64,000 bases of DNA. Origin: Pandoraea sputorum. GTDB lineage: Bacteria > Pseudomonadota > Gammaproteobacteria > Burkholderiales > Burkholderiaceae. Below are positions 53,017-61,734 of this stretch, one piece after another (the stretch's first letter is position 1; the number at the start of each line of letters is the position of its first letter). Location: contig NZ_CP010431.2 of NCBI RefSeq assembly GCF_000814845.2, forward strand, positions 1,302,001-1,366,000, given 5' to 3'. Made by a program: the position numbers and the translations under genes. The notes under the pieces were generated by a model. It saw only the letters and a list, made by a program, of their open reading frames with translations. It was not told where the DNA came from and did not search any database.

Positions 53017-53909
53017 ATCTTGCGAGCCTCCAGCGGAGCGAAGATGCCTTTCGGACGCACAGCCAGCACCAGCGCCATGACGATATAAATGGAGAACAGT
53101 TCGCCTTGCGGCCAGTAATGCACGGCACTCGCGCGCACCAGCCCCACGAGCAACGCACCGAATGCTGCGCCGGGTAGCGAACCCAGCCCGCCGATCACGA
53201 CCACGGCGAACGTAAGCACTACGATCTCCACGCCCATGCCGGGCGCGACCGACACCGTCGGTGCGGTGAGGGCGCCACCGATGGCCGCAAGGACCGCACC
53301 GGCCATGAACGTCACCACGAAATAGCGGCTCACGCGAATGCCCATCGCCTGACTGACTTCACGGTCGTGAATCACTGCGCGCAGCAAACGGCCGCTGCGG
53401 GTGAACTTCAGGAACGCCGTGAGGCCGATGCCTGCGACGAGCGCCACGCCCACGATCAGGAAGTTGTAGTTCGGGTACGAGAGATCCCCGAGGTCGAAGT
53501 TGCCGAGGAAGCTGTACGGCTCCGAGACCGAGTACGGGTCGACGCCCCAGACGAGTTTGATGGCGTCTTCCATGATGAGGAAGAGCGCATATGTGACGAG
53601 CAGCAGCACCACGGGGTCTTGCCCGTAGAAGCGCTTCAGAATGCCGCGCTCCATGATGAAGCCGATGGCTCCGCCCGCGACGATGGCCGCCAGCACGAGC
53701 AACAGATAGCTCACGTAGAGATTGCCGCCCTGGGCAACCCACGGGCCGATCAACGTCACGCCAGCATACGCGCCCAGCGCGTACAGGCTGCCGTGCGCCA
53801 TGTTCAAGATTTTGAGCACGCCGTAGACGAGGGTCAGTCCCAGAGCAACCAGGAACAGCCACGCGGCGTACATCACCCCGTCCACCAGGACGGCGTAGAT
53901 CTGCGACAT
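53013..53909 (-). CDS. livH: Branched-chain-type ABC transporter permease, LivH-like
   Basis: This 298-residue inner-membrane permease has the LivH pattern: LVALGLTLVYGVLKILNMAHGSLYALGAYAGVTL, then GFIMERGILKRFYGQDPVVLLLVTYALFLIMEDAIK and VVVIGGLGSLPGAAFGALLVGLV. It follows the binding-protein gene by 151 bp and overlaps the LivM-like gene by four bases. Confidence 0.9.
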   Translation of the reverse strand: MSQIYAVLVDGVMYAAWLFLVALGLTLVYGVLKILNMAHGSLYALGAYAGVTLIGPWVAQGGNLYVSYLLLVLAAIVAGGAIGFIMERGILKRFYGQDPVVLLLVTYALFLIMEDAIKLVWGVDPYSVSEPYSFLGNFDLGDLSYPNYNFLIVGVALVAGIGLTAFLKFTRSGRLLRAVIHDREVSQAMGIRVSRYFVVTFMAGAVLAAIGGALTAPTVSVAPGMGVEIVVLTFAVVVIGGLGSLPGAAFGALLVGLVRASAVHYWPQGELFSIYIVMALVLAVRPKGIFAPLEARKI

Positions 53910-54060
53910 CTCGCATTCTCCTTGGAACGCAATGCAGTCAGTGGCGCGATGACCACGTCGCGCGCATTGCGGGTACCGCTTTATTGCGAGGGAACGAGAG
54001 GACGAGACTTGCCCGTCCTCCCGAACTTGATGCTTAAGTGTTATCTGCCCGGGGGATGGC

Positions 54061-55353
54061 TTAGTGCTTCAGGCCGCCCTTGATCCAGTCGGCCGACTTC
54101 ACGCCTTCAGGCGGCGTCACTTCGGCGATCGAGTATTGCTTCACGTCGGTCACAGTGACCTTGCCGTTCACGTTCTTCACGATGCCGAATGCGGTGCCTT
54201 GTGCAGCCTGATGGCCTTTACCCAGCGTCAGGCCGATCTTGCCAGCCGGTGCTTCGAAGGCGAGGTGCTCGAACGATGCGATGACCTGCTCCGGCGTGGG
54301 CTGCTTCCCGCCGTTCGCGGCTTGTGCCTTCTCGTAAGCCGCCTTGAGCGCAAGGATGCTCTGGTTCATCTTGTACGACGGGTAGCTCGGCGTGTCGTTG
54401 AACTTGGCGCTGTAGGCAGTGCGCAGCCAACGGTTCAGTGCGTTGTCCGGCGCGAACATGCCGTACATGCCGCGCGCGCCGATGATCACGCCGTCCGGCA
54501 GACGCGTCTTGCCGTGCGTGGCCGTCTCACCGGCGGTGAGCACCGTGAGCGACTTCTTGAACAGGTCGCGCGGACCGGCCTGCACGACGAGACCTTCGAG
54601 GTCGCCGCCCCAGAAGCTCGAATGCAGCACGTCCGGGTGGGCGGCGAGCAGGCTCGAAATGCCAGCGTTGTACTGACCTGCGCCCAGTTGCGGCATTTGC
54701 GAGCTGACCGACTTGGCGTTCGGCTTGAGCGACTTGAGCGTGCCTTCGAAGTCGGCCCAGGCGTCCTGACCCCAGGCGTAGTTCTGGTTGATGCCAGCGT
54801 ACGTTTGCAGATCCGGCTTGCGCTCGGCGACGTAGCGGGCAGCGCCCACGTTGTCCATCGTGGCCGTGGCCACCGGGCGGAAGACGTACTTGAAGCTCGC
54901 GTCTTCGAACACGCGCGGCGTGCCGCAATCGAAGAACAGCGTGACCTTCTTCATCTCTTCGGCCACCGGTGCGATGGCCAGGCAGTTACCCGACGAGGTG
55001 TAGCCGACGACGTAATCGACGCCTTGGTTCAACAGGTTGCGGTACTCGCTGACCTGCTTGCTCGTGCTGCCCGCTTCGTCGATGTAGACGAGTTCGATGG
55101 GTGCACCGCCGAAGCCCTTCGTGGCATACGGGGCAGGCACCTTGCCAGCGTTAAGCTCGGCAGCGGTGACTTCGGCGGCGTTCTTGGCCGGCACGCCGAA
55201 CGGACCGGCGGCAGCACCCGACATGAACGTCACGATGCCGATCTTGATCGGCTTGGCATCTGCGTGCGCCGTGGTGGCAACCGAGGCGATCGCGGCGCCG
55301 GCCGCAAGTGCGAGAGCGAGCGGCTTCATGCCGCGCTGGATAACGCGCTTCAT
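54061..55353 (-). CDS. Branched-chain-type ABC transporter substrate-binding protein
   Basis: This 430-residue type I periplasmic binding protein has a Sec signal peptide (residues 1-31, ending TTAHADA) and a LivK-like domain (PIKIGIVTFMSGAAAGPFGVPAKNAAEVTAAELNAGK, YRNLLNQGVDYVVGYTSSGNCLAIAPVAEEMKKVTLFFDCGTPRVFED). It is more than 40 residues longer than classical LivK, which is common for receptors of aromatic or hydroxy acids. It heads the transporter genes. The ligand should be the substrate of the flanking dehydrogenases. Confidence 0.88.
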   Translation of the reverse strand: MKRVIQRGMKPLALALAAGAAIASVATTAHADAKPIKIGIVTFMSGAAAGPFGVPAKNAAEVTAAELNAGKVPAPYATKGFGGAPIELVYIDEAGSTSKQVSEYRNLLNQGVDYVVGYTSSGNCLAIAPVAEEMKKVTLFFDCGTPRVFEDASFKYVFRPVATATMDNVGAARYVAERKPDLQTYAGINQNYAWGQDAWADFEGTLKSLKPNAKSVSSQMPQLGAGQYNAGISSLLAAHPDVLHSSFWGGDLEGLVVQAGPRDLFKKSLTVLTAGETATHGKTRLPDGVIIGARGMYGMFAPDNALNRWLRTAYSAKFNDTPSYPSYKMNQSILALKAAYEKAQAANGGKQPTPEQVIASFEHLAFEAPAGKIGLTLGKGHQAAQGTAFGIVKNVNGKVTVTDVKQYSIAEVTPPEGVKSADWIKGGLKH

Positions 55354-55498
55354 ACTGGTTTCCTTTGGTGGTGTTGCGACGCGTACGTCGACGGGTGTCG
55401 ACGTATGTCAATTTATGAACGTGCGGAGTCTGATGCCCCGGTGCGGTGCCCGGGCCTGCCAGGGGGTTGCCGAAGGCTTGCCCGGCAGGCCGCCTACC

Positions 55499-56947
55499 TC
55501 ACACTTGCAGGCACAGGTACTTCATTTCGAGGTATTCCTCGATGCCGTAGCGCGAGCCTTCGCGGCCCACGCCCGATTGCTTGATGCCGCCGAACGGGGC
55601 GACTTCGTTGGAGATCAGGCCGGTGTTCAGGCCGACCATGCCGTACTCGAGCGCTTCGGACGTGCGCCAGGCGCGGGCGATGTCGCGCGTATACAAATAG
55701 GCGGCGAGGCCGAATTCGGTGTCGTTTGCGAGTGCGATGGCGTCGGCGTCGAGCGTGAAGCGGAAGAGCGGGGCGACCGGGCCGAAGATCTCTTCGCGGG
55801 CCATGCGCATTTGCGACGTGGCGTCGGCGATCACCGTCGGTGCGTAGTAAGTGCCGCCCAGTGCATGGGCTTCGCCACCCACGAGCACGCGCCCGCCACG
55901 CGACTTCGCGTCTTCGACCAGTGTCACGACCTTGTCGACCGCTTTGCCTTCGATCAGCGGGCCGATGACCACGCCGTCTTCCAGACCGTTGCCGACCTTC
56001 ATTTCAGCTACGCGCCTGGCGAACTTCTCGGCAAACGCGTCGTAGACGCCATCCTGAATGTAGAAGCGGTTCGCGCAGACACAGGTCTGACCGCCGTTGC
56101 GGTACTTCGCGGCGAGTGCGCCTTCGACGGCGGCATCGATGTCGGCATCGTCGAACACGATGAAGGGCGCGTTGCCGCCCAGCTCCAGCGACAGACGTTT
56201 GACCGTGGGGGCGCACTGCGCCATCAGCAGACGGCCCACGCCGGTCGAGCCGGTAAACGACAGCTTGCGCACGCTCGGGTGCGACGTCAGCACGCCGCCC
56301 ACAGCGCGGGCGTCGCCTGTGACGACCTGGAACACGCCGCCGGGAATACCCGCGCGATGTGCCAGTTCGGCCAGTGCGAAGGCAGACAGCGGGGTGAGTT
56401 CGGACGGCTTGACCACGATGGCGCAGCCGGCCGCCAATGCAGGGGCGACCTTGCGCGTGATCATCGCGGCCGGGAAGTTCCATGGCGTGATGGCGGCACA
56501 GACACCGACCGGTTGCTTGATGGTGACCAGACGTTTGTCGGCGGCGGGTGTGGCGAGCACGTCGCCGTCCACACGCTTGGCCTCTTCCGCGAACCATTCG
56601 ATGAAGCTGGCCGCGTACGCGATCTCGCCGCGGGCTTCGGCCAGCGGCTTGCCTTGTTCGCGCGTCATCAGGTACGCGAGGTCGTCGGTGTTCGCGATCA
56701 TCAGATCGAACCAGCGGCGCAGCACGTTGGCGCGCTCCTTGCCGGTGCGGGCGGCCCACGCCTTCTGGGCAGCCTCGGCAGCGCTCACGGCGCGCGTGGT
56801 TTCCTCCGCGCCGAGCTCCGGCACTTTGGCCAGCACTTCGCCAGTCGCCGGATCGAGCACATCGAACGTCTTGCCGCTGTCGGCCGAGATCCATTGACCG
56901 TCGACCCACGCAAGGGTCTTGAAAAGATGGGTGTCTTTGAGTTGCAT
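55499..56947 (-). CDS. gabD: NAD(P)-dependent succinate-semialdehyde dehydrogenase-type aldehyde dehydrogenase
   Basis: This 482-residue enzyme is a GabD-type aldehyde dehydrogenase that would oxidise succinate semialdehyde to succinate. Signatures are the N-terminal LAWVDGQWISADSGKTFDVLDPATGEVLA, PWNFPAAMITRKVAPALAAGCAIVVKPSELTPLSA, FTGSTGVGRLL, the catalytic glutamate in LELGGNAPFIVFDDAD and the catalytic cysteine in GGQTCVCANRF. Length is normal. It is the first gene of the minus-strand run and is divergent from the IclR gene across three operator copies. Related semialdehydes such as glutarate semialdehyde are alternatives. Confidence 0.87.
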   Translation of the reverse strand: MQLKDTHLFKTLAWVDGQWISADSGKTFDVLDPATGEVLAKVPELGAEETTRAVSAAEAAQKAWAARTGKERANVLRRWFDLMIANTDDLAYLMTREQGKPLAEARGEIAYAASFIEWFAEEAKRVDGDVLATPAADKRLVTIKQPVGVCAAITPWNFPAAMITRKVAPALAAGCAIVVKPSELTPLSAFALAELAHRAGIPGGVFQVVTGDARAVGGVLTSHPSVRKLSFTGSTGVGRLLMAQCAPTVKRLSLELGGNAPFIVFDDADIDAAVEGALAAKYRNGGQTCVCANRFYIQDGVYDAFAEKFARRVAEMKVGNGLEDGVVIGPLIEGKAVDKVVTLVEDAKSRGGRVLVGGEAHALGGTYYAPTVIADATSQMRMAREEIFGPVAPLFRFTLDADAIALANDTEFGLAAYLYTRDIARAWRTSEALEYGMVGLNTGLISNEVAPFGGIKQSGVGREGSRYGIEEYLEMKYLCLQV

Positions 56948-57006
56948 GGCAGTAGGCCGGGCGAACCGGCGTTTCCTATGGGCAGTGTCTCGGGTTGTTG
57001 CTTGCC

Positions 57007-57060
57007 GTTCTATCTATTGAACGGTATTCTATGTATTGAATATGATTCTACGTATTGAAC
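57007..57060. promoter_or_regulatory. Three 16-bp operator copies spaced exactly 19 bp
   Basis: GTTCTATCTATTGAAC (57007), ATTCTATGTATTGAAT (57026) and ATTCTACGTATTGAAC (57045) are three direct copies of a dyad-symmetric element (RTTC-N8-GAAY) at a 19-bp period, 60 bp upstream of the dehydrogenase start and 154 bp upstream of the IclR gene. They are the likely binding array of the IclR regulator and should control both directions. Confidence 0.75.
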
Positions 57061-57213
57061 GTTTTGGGTGCAACTAAGGGGTTTTCCCTAGGCCAGAATG
57101 AGAATGACTTGCCCGTACCATGCTGGCGGCGTGTCGGTCGTCACCCGGCGCGTCAACCGATCCATCGCAACAAAATCGACGCCGTTTCCCGAGATTCCCG
57201 AGATCCCCGATTC

Positions 57214-58065
57214 ATGCCAAAGCGCAAACTCGATCTGCCTGCCAACGCTTCTGCGGCGAATGCCGCCGCCCAATCCGACGAGCCGCTCAAGACCACGGCG
57301 CCTGCCGTGGTGCGGGCCGTGCATGTCCTCGATGTGATTGCGGCGGCGTCCGAACCGGTGGCGCTGGCCGATCTCGCGCGCGAGACGGGGGTGCCGAAGA
57401 GCACGCTGCATGGCTTGTGCGACACGCTGGTCAAACTGCGTCTCGTGAAGCGTCATGCCAATGGCGGCATGACGATGGGGTCGTATGTGATGGGATGGGC
57501 GAACGCGTTCCTTTCGCAGACCAACATTACCGAGGAGTTCCGGGCGGTCTGGGAGGCGTCGCGCGCGTTCTCGGAAGAAACCGTGACGCTCTCCGTGCTC
57601 GATGGCGCGGAAGTGATCTATCTCGCGTGCCACAACGGCAACCGTCCGCTGGGCGTGACGTTCCGTATCGGCATGCGCTTGCCCGCGCCCTATACGGCGA
57701 CTGGCAAAGCCATGCTCTCGACATTGCCGCCAGGCGAGGCGGCCGATCTGCTGGCGGGTGCATGGCCCGCACCGCTTACGCGTGCGAGCGTCGGGACCTA
57801 CCCCGCATTGGCCGAAGAGATGGCTCAGGTGCGTCGTGACGGCTATTCGATCGACAACGGACAGATGCGCGAAGGCATGATCTGCTTCGGCGCGCCGGTG
57901 TTCGACGCGAGTGGTGAGCGCGCGGTGGCCGGGTTGGCGGTGAGTTTCCTGACGAATGAGATCGATGCGCAGACCGGACAGCGCATCGGTCACCAGATGC
58001 GCGAACTGGCCGATCAGTTGTCGGTGCGGCTTGGGGCATCCGCCGGGGCACTGTCGCGACGCTGA
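57214..58065 (+). CDS. IclR-family transcriptional regulator
   Basis: This 283-residue regulator has the IclR winged helix at about residues 28-90 (RAVHVLDVIAAASEPVALADLARETGVPKSTLHGLCDTLVKLRLV) and the effector-binding domain after it (TVTLSVLDGAEVIYLACHNGNRPLGVTFRIGMRLPAPYTATGKAMLSTLP, and the later GMICFGAPVFDASGERAVAGLAVSF). The ATG at 57214 is chosen because the upstream in-frame part overlaps the operator array and is not protein-like. It is divergent from the dehydrogenase/transporter genes, which it most likely represses or activates. Confidence 0.9.
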   Translation: MPKRKLDLPANASAANAAAQSDEPLKTTAPAVVRAVHVLDVIAAASEPVALADLARETGVPKSTLHGLCDTLVKLRLVKRHANGGMTMGSYVMGWANAFLSQTNITEEFRAVWEASRAFSEETVTLSVLDGAEVIYLACHNGNRPLGVTFRIGMRLPAPYTATGKAMLSTLPPGEAADLLAGAWPAPLTRASVGTYPALAEEMAQVRRDGYSIDNGQMREGMICFGAPVFDASGERAVAGLAVSFLTNEIDAQTGQRIGHQMRELADQLSVRLGASAGALSRR

Positions 58066-58557
58066 ACCCGCATTGGCGTCGAAGAAAATACGCGCACGGA
58101 ACGTTCGTGCGTCGTTGAGTCGAACTCACGCGGTTTGCGGGAACTGTTTGGTGTCTGCCGACGCACCCTGCGCTGTCGGCCGCCTCGAATCTTCCTATAA
58201 TTGCCCCTCCTGTCGGTGGGGCCATGAACATTCGGCTCCGGCTGTCGGGGCTGTCCGGCCAAACGGCTCGTCGCGCCTTGCTGCGCGCGGCTTTTCGGCC
58301 GATGGCGCGCATGGCGGCGCGTCGTCAGCGCGGTGTCATTTTCCTGTCAGTTTCGCGCCCGCGAAGTGACAGCGTCCTGCATTCGTTCGATTGTTATCTT
58401 TAGCGGAACAGTCATGTCCGCGAATGCGGGCTATTCCCTAGGGGTTATCACTGGCATTATCTGGCCTTGACTGATGTCCAGACAGCCAGAGGAAGCGTAG
58501 GGAAGCGCGATCCCGGCGGTGCCATGGGGCGGACATCCAATAGGGAAGCACTACGCC
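58066..58557 (+). other. Gene-poor gap with a promoter and stem-loop
   Basis: A perfect TATAAT (58196-58201) marks a good promoter here. A 59-codon frame starts at 58224 (MNIRLRLSGLSG) and stops at 58403, but its arginine/alanine-rich composition and lack of a clear ribosome-binding site make it doubtful. A stem-loop with CTGTCA / TGACAG arms lies at 58344-58372. The promoter may serve the reductase gene through a long leader. Confidence 0.4.
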
Positions 58558-59214
58558 ATGTCCAATATCGCAATCGTGTATTACTCGCAGGGCGGCGCAA
58601 CCGCCATGATTGCCCATTCGGTCGCCCAGGGTGTGAATGACGCGGGCGCACATGCACAACTGTTCAGCATCGAGCCGCATCAGCTCATCGGCAATCAATG
58701 GCACGACGAAGTGATGCTGTCGCGTCTGGCTGCCGCCGACGCCATCATCTTCGGTGCACCGGCATTTCAGGGCGGCGTTGCCGCCGCATTCAAGGCTTTC
58801 GCTGACGCGACCACTGGAATGTGGCGTGCGCGCAGCTGGCGCAACAAGGTCGCGGGCGGATTCTCGTTCAGCTGCCGCGCCAGCGAAGACAAGCGCAACA
58901 CGCTCGATTACTTTGCCGCGCTGGCCGCACAGCACGGCATGGTGTGGGCCGATGCGCAGGCCGACGACGCCGACTTCGAGATGCGCGGCTCGGCGGGATC
59001 GATGGCCACCCGATTCGCTGGCGATTTCCCGGCGGTCACGGCCCCGGGCGTCGAAGTCGACGCGGCCTACGCGCTCGATCCGGCCGATGTCATCGCTGGC
59101 AAGCAGTACGGTCGTAACGTGGCCTCGCTTGTTGCGCGTCTTGCGGGAGAAGTGCTGGAGTCACCGGCAGTCCTGGCGCGTCGTGCGCTGGAAGCGGCAG
59201 AGCGTCGGCTGTAA
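58558..59214 (+). CDS. Flavodoxin-fold NAD(P)H:quinone-type reductase (WrbA/NQO family)
   Basis: This 218-residue protein has a flavodoxin-like FMN-binding fold: IAIVYYSQGGATAMIAHSVAQGV (phosphate-binding loop), AADAIIFGAPAFQGGVAAAFKAFADATTGMW and the GGFSFSCRASEDKRNTLDYFAALAAQHGMVW region typical of WrbA-like reductases. It probably reduces quinones or related acceptors with two electrons. The ATG at 58558 follows AGGGAAG; an earlier in-frame ATG adds an unlikely leader. It is transcribed alone, ending in a hairpin. Confidence 0.82.
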   Translation: MSNIAIVYYSQGGATAMIAHSVAQGVNDAGAHAQLFSIEPHQLIGNQWHDEVMLSRLAAADAIIFGAPAFQGGVAAAFKAFADATTGMWRARSWRNKVAGGFSFSCRASEDKRNTLDYFAALAAQHGMVWADAQADDADFEMRGSAGSMATRFAGDFPAVTAPGVEVDAAYALDPADVIAGKQYGRNVASLVARLAGEVLESPAVLARRALEAAERRL

Positions 59215-59325
59215 AGGCGCACAGTGGCGATGCACCGGTGAGTCCGGTGTGAGGCGCAGCGTTGCGCGGCAGGGATCGTTGTAAAAGCAGCCGCAGAGAA
59301 GGTGGCGACAAAGTCAGTCGTAAAG

Positions 59326-59364
59326 CAAACGGCACGTTGAGTGAATGCACTCACGTGCCGTTTG
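59326..59364. terminator. Strong hairpin between convergent genes
   Basis: CAAACGGCACG...CGTGCCGTTTG arms extend to a stem of about 17 bp with one bulge. It lies between the convergent reductase and GntR genes. The T content after the stem is modest (TTTGTCGTTT), so it may be a bidirectional terminator. Confidence 0.65.
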
Positions 59365-59408
59365 TCGTTTGGCGTGGTGTTAGCGCGATGTTGTCGAGAT
59401 GCCGTGCG

Positions 59409-60125
59409 TCAGTTGCTCGGGGCGTCGCTCGCCGGTTCGGCGTGAATTTGCAGGACAGCGTCCCGTTTCGCCAGCAAGTGCTTGCGCAGAATCTCGCCGA
59501 GCCGTTTGCCGTCGCGTTGCTCCAGCGCGTCGATCATCTGCTCGTGCTCGTGGATGGCGCGATCCCACTTGTCCGAATGGAAGTTCGAGCGAAAGCGCAG
59601 CGCCATCAGCCGACGGTTGATGGCCACATAAGTCTGTCGCAACGCGCCGTTGCGCGCCGCTTCGTTGATGCGATCGTGAATCGCCTGATTCCGCGCGTAG
59701 TAGCCCGGCAGGTCTTGCTGCGCGCGGCACGCGAGCATGGCGTAATGCAGGGCCTTGATCTCGGCGAGTTCGACGGCTGTCATACGCTCGGCCGCCAATT
59801 CCCCCGAGAATGCTTCGAGCGCGCTCATGAGCTCGAACATCTCGCGGATTTCCTTCTCCGTCATCCGCGCGACGCTCGCGCCGCGATTTGGCGCGATCTC
59901 GATAAGCCCTTCGGCCGCCAGCACCTTGAATGCTTCGCGCAGCGGCGTGCGCGAGATGCCGAGCGTCTCGCACAACTCGCGTTCGTTGAGTTTAACCCCG
60001 GGGGAGAGCACCCCCTCGATGATGAGGCGGCGCAGGTGCTCGACGACGGTGTCGTGCAACCGCAGGCGCTCGACACGCGGGATTTCTGGGGCGGCAATCG
60101 TCGACGTGTTATCCATTTTTTGCAT
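59409..60125 (-). CDS. GntR-family regulator, FadR/FCD subfamily
   Basis: This 238-residue regulator has the GntR winged helix at residues 20-90 (LHDTVVEHLRRLIIEGVLSPGVKLNERELCETLGISRTPLREAFKVLAAEGLIEIAPNRGASVARM) and an all-helical FCD effector domain (FELMSALEAFSGELAAERM, the metal-ligand type NQAIHDRINEAARN and HEHEQMIDALEQRD). Start at 60125 or, equally possible, at the ATG at 60116. It is divergent from the aminotransferase gene; matching TTTTGAATGCAAA elements lie at both ends of the gap, one covering its own start. Confidence 0.9.
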   Translation of the reverse strand: MQKMDNTSTIAAPEIPRVERLRLHDTVVEHLRRLIIEGVLSPGVKLNERELCETLGISRTPLREAFKVLAAEGLIEIAPNRGASVARMTEKEIREMFELMSALEAFSGELAAERMTAVELAEIKALHYAMLACRAQQDLPGYYARNQAIHDRINEAARNGALRQTYVAINRRLMALRFRSNFHSDKWDRAIHEHEQMIDALEQRDGKRLGEILRKHLLAKRDAVLQIHAEPASDAPSN

Positions 60126-60132
60126 TCAAAAT
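60119..60132. promoter_or_regulatory. GntR operator copy at the gntR start
   Basis: TTTGCATTCAAAAT is the exact reverse complement of the element at 60262-60275 and overlaps the first codons of the GntR gene, suggesting autorepression. Confidence 0.55.
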
Positions 60133-60233
60133 CATCAAATCGGCATCAGGCGTCATGGTCGCGATTGTAACGCACGGTATCAGGCGTCCGTATCTCTAGG
60201 GTAAACGACTGTATTAAAAGCGCTTCTCACCTC

Positions 60234-60275
60234 TTGCGAAAGTCATCCGCTCTGCTAAAGTATTTTGAATGCAAA
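60234..60275 (+). promoter_or_regulatory. Promoter and GntR operator of the aminotransferase gene
   Basis: TTGCGA (60234-60239) and TAAAGT (60256-60261) are spaced 16 bp and form a reasonable sigma70 promoter. ATTTTGAATGCAAA (60262-60275) begins directly after the -10, covering the start site, the classic place for a repressor. Confidence 0.6.
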
Positions 60276-60312
60276 ATTCAAAAACGAATTTTTCAAGAGG
60301 AGATAGACGTTC

Positions 60313-61533
60313 ATGTTGAAGCTCGATTTCCATCCCTCGGGTCGCCATTTCCTGCAGATCCCTGGTCCGAGCCCGGTGCCCGATCGCATTCTGCGCGCCA
60401 TGAGCTATCCGACGATCGACCATCGCGGCCCCGAATTCGGTGCGCTCGGTCGCAAGGTGCTCGCCGACATCAAGAAGATTTTCAAGACCGAACAGCCGGT
60501 AGTGATCTATCCGGCTTCAGGCACCGGCGCGTGGGAAGCCGCGCTGACGAACACGCTCTCGCCGGGCGATCATGTGCTGATGTTCGAAACCGGACACTTC
60601 TCCACGCTGTGGAAGAAGATGGCCGAAAACCTCGGTCTGAAGCCGGAGTTCATCGGCCTGCCGGGCACTGACGGCTGGCGTCGTGGCGTGCAGCCGGACA
60701 TGATCGAAGCGCGTCTGCGCGAGGACACCGGCCACGCCATCAAGGCCGTGTGCGTGGTGCACAACGAAACGTCGACCGGTGTGACCTCCGATATCGCGGC
60801 CGTGCGCCGCGCCATCGATGCGGCCAAACACCCGGCGCTGCTGCTTGTCGACACGATCTCGGGCCTCGGCTCGGCCGACTACCGTCATGACGAATGGGGT
60901 GTCGACGTCACCGTCTCGGGCTCGCAAAAGGGTCTGATGCTGCCGCCAGGTATCAGCTTTAATGCCGTCTCGCCCAAGGCGCTGGAAGCGGGTAAGCAGG
61001 CCAAGTTGCCGCGCGCCTTCTGGGGCTGGCAGGAAATCATCGAGGCGAACAAGAACGGCTACTGGCCGTACACGCCGAACACGAACCTGCTTTACGGCCT
61101 GTCCGAAGCGCTCGACATGATTCTGGAAGAAGGGCTGGATAACGTGTTCGCGCGTCACCAGCGTCTGGCCGAGGCGACGCGTCGTGCCGTCAACGCCTGG
61201 GGGCTGGAGATCCAATGCCAGGACCCGGCGGTGTACAGCCCGGTGCTCACCGGTGTGGTCATGCCGCAAGGCGTGGACGCCGACGAAGTCCGCAAACGCA
61301 TTTACGAGCGCTTCGACATGTCGCTCGGTCAGGCACTCGGCAAGATTCGAGGCACCATGTTCCGCATCGGCCATCTGGGCGACTGCAACGATCTGACGCT
61401 AATGGCAACGCTCTCGGGCTGCGAAATGGGCCTGCAGATCTCGGGCGTGAAGCTGGCTGGCTCGGGTGTTGTCGCTGCAATGGACTATCTGGCGCACGCG
61501 AAGGACACACCGTCGCTCAAGGTCGCCGCGTAA
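60313..61533 (+). CDS. Class V aminotransferase (serine/alanine-glyoxylate type)
   Basis: This 406-residue PLP enzyme resembles serine-glyoxylate / alanine-glyoxylate aminotransferases. It shows LQIPGPSPVPDRILRAMSYPTIDHRGPEFG, the ASGTGAWEAALTNTL cofactor region, HNETSTGV, LLVDTISGLGSADYRHDEWGVDVTVSGSQKGLMLPPG with the PLP lysine in SQKG, and the arginine-containing GTMFRIGHLGDCND. It would convert glyoxylate plus serine or alanine to glycine plus hydroxypyruvate or pyruvate. Control by the divergent GntR protein is likely. It heads a run with an MFS transporter and a FAD-linked oxidase. Confidence 0.9.
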   Translation: MLKLDFHPSGRHFLQIPGPSPVPDRILRAMSYPTIDHRGPEFGALGRKVLADIKKIFKTEQPVVIYPASGTGAWEAALTNTLSPGDHVLMFETGHFSTLWKKMAENLGLKPEFIGLPGTDGWRRGVQPDMIEARLREDTGHAIKAVCVVHNETSTGVTSDIAAVRRAIDAAKHPALLLVDTISGLGSADYRHDEWGVDVTVSGSQKGLMLPPGISFNAVSPKALEAGKQAKLPRAFWGWQEIIEANKNGYWPYTPNTNLLYGLSEALDMILEEGLDNVFARHQRLAEATRRAVNAWGLEIQCQDPAVYSPVLTGVVMPQGVDADEVRKRIYERFDMSLGQALGKIRGTMFRIGHLGDCNDLTLMATLSGCEMGLQISGVKLAGSGVVAAMDYLAHAKDTPSLKVAA

Positions 61534-61734
61534 CCTGCCGTTAGTAATCCTAACCAGGAGACGAGGAGTGCCGACGATATGGATGGAGGATCGCCGGCGC
61601 TCCTGAAGTAAAACGCTTTAATTGTCATTCACGCGTCACAGAGCTTCACAACAGAAGAGCTCGTGACGCAGCAACACCTTTGCGCTGCCAGCATGCTGCG
61701 GGCGCGCTTCACAGGATGTTTCAGGAGACATGCA

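Noticed and set aside
58224..58403. 59-codon small gene downstream of a TATAAT promoter
   Set aside because: Arg/Ala-rich product with no ribosome-binding site and no family; mentioned only as part of the gap description.
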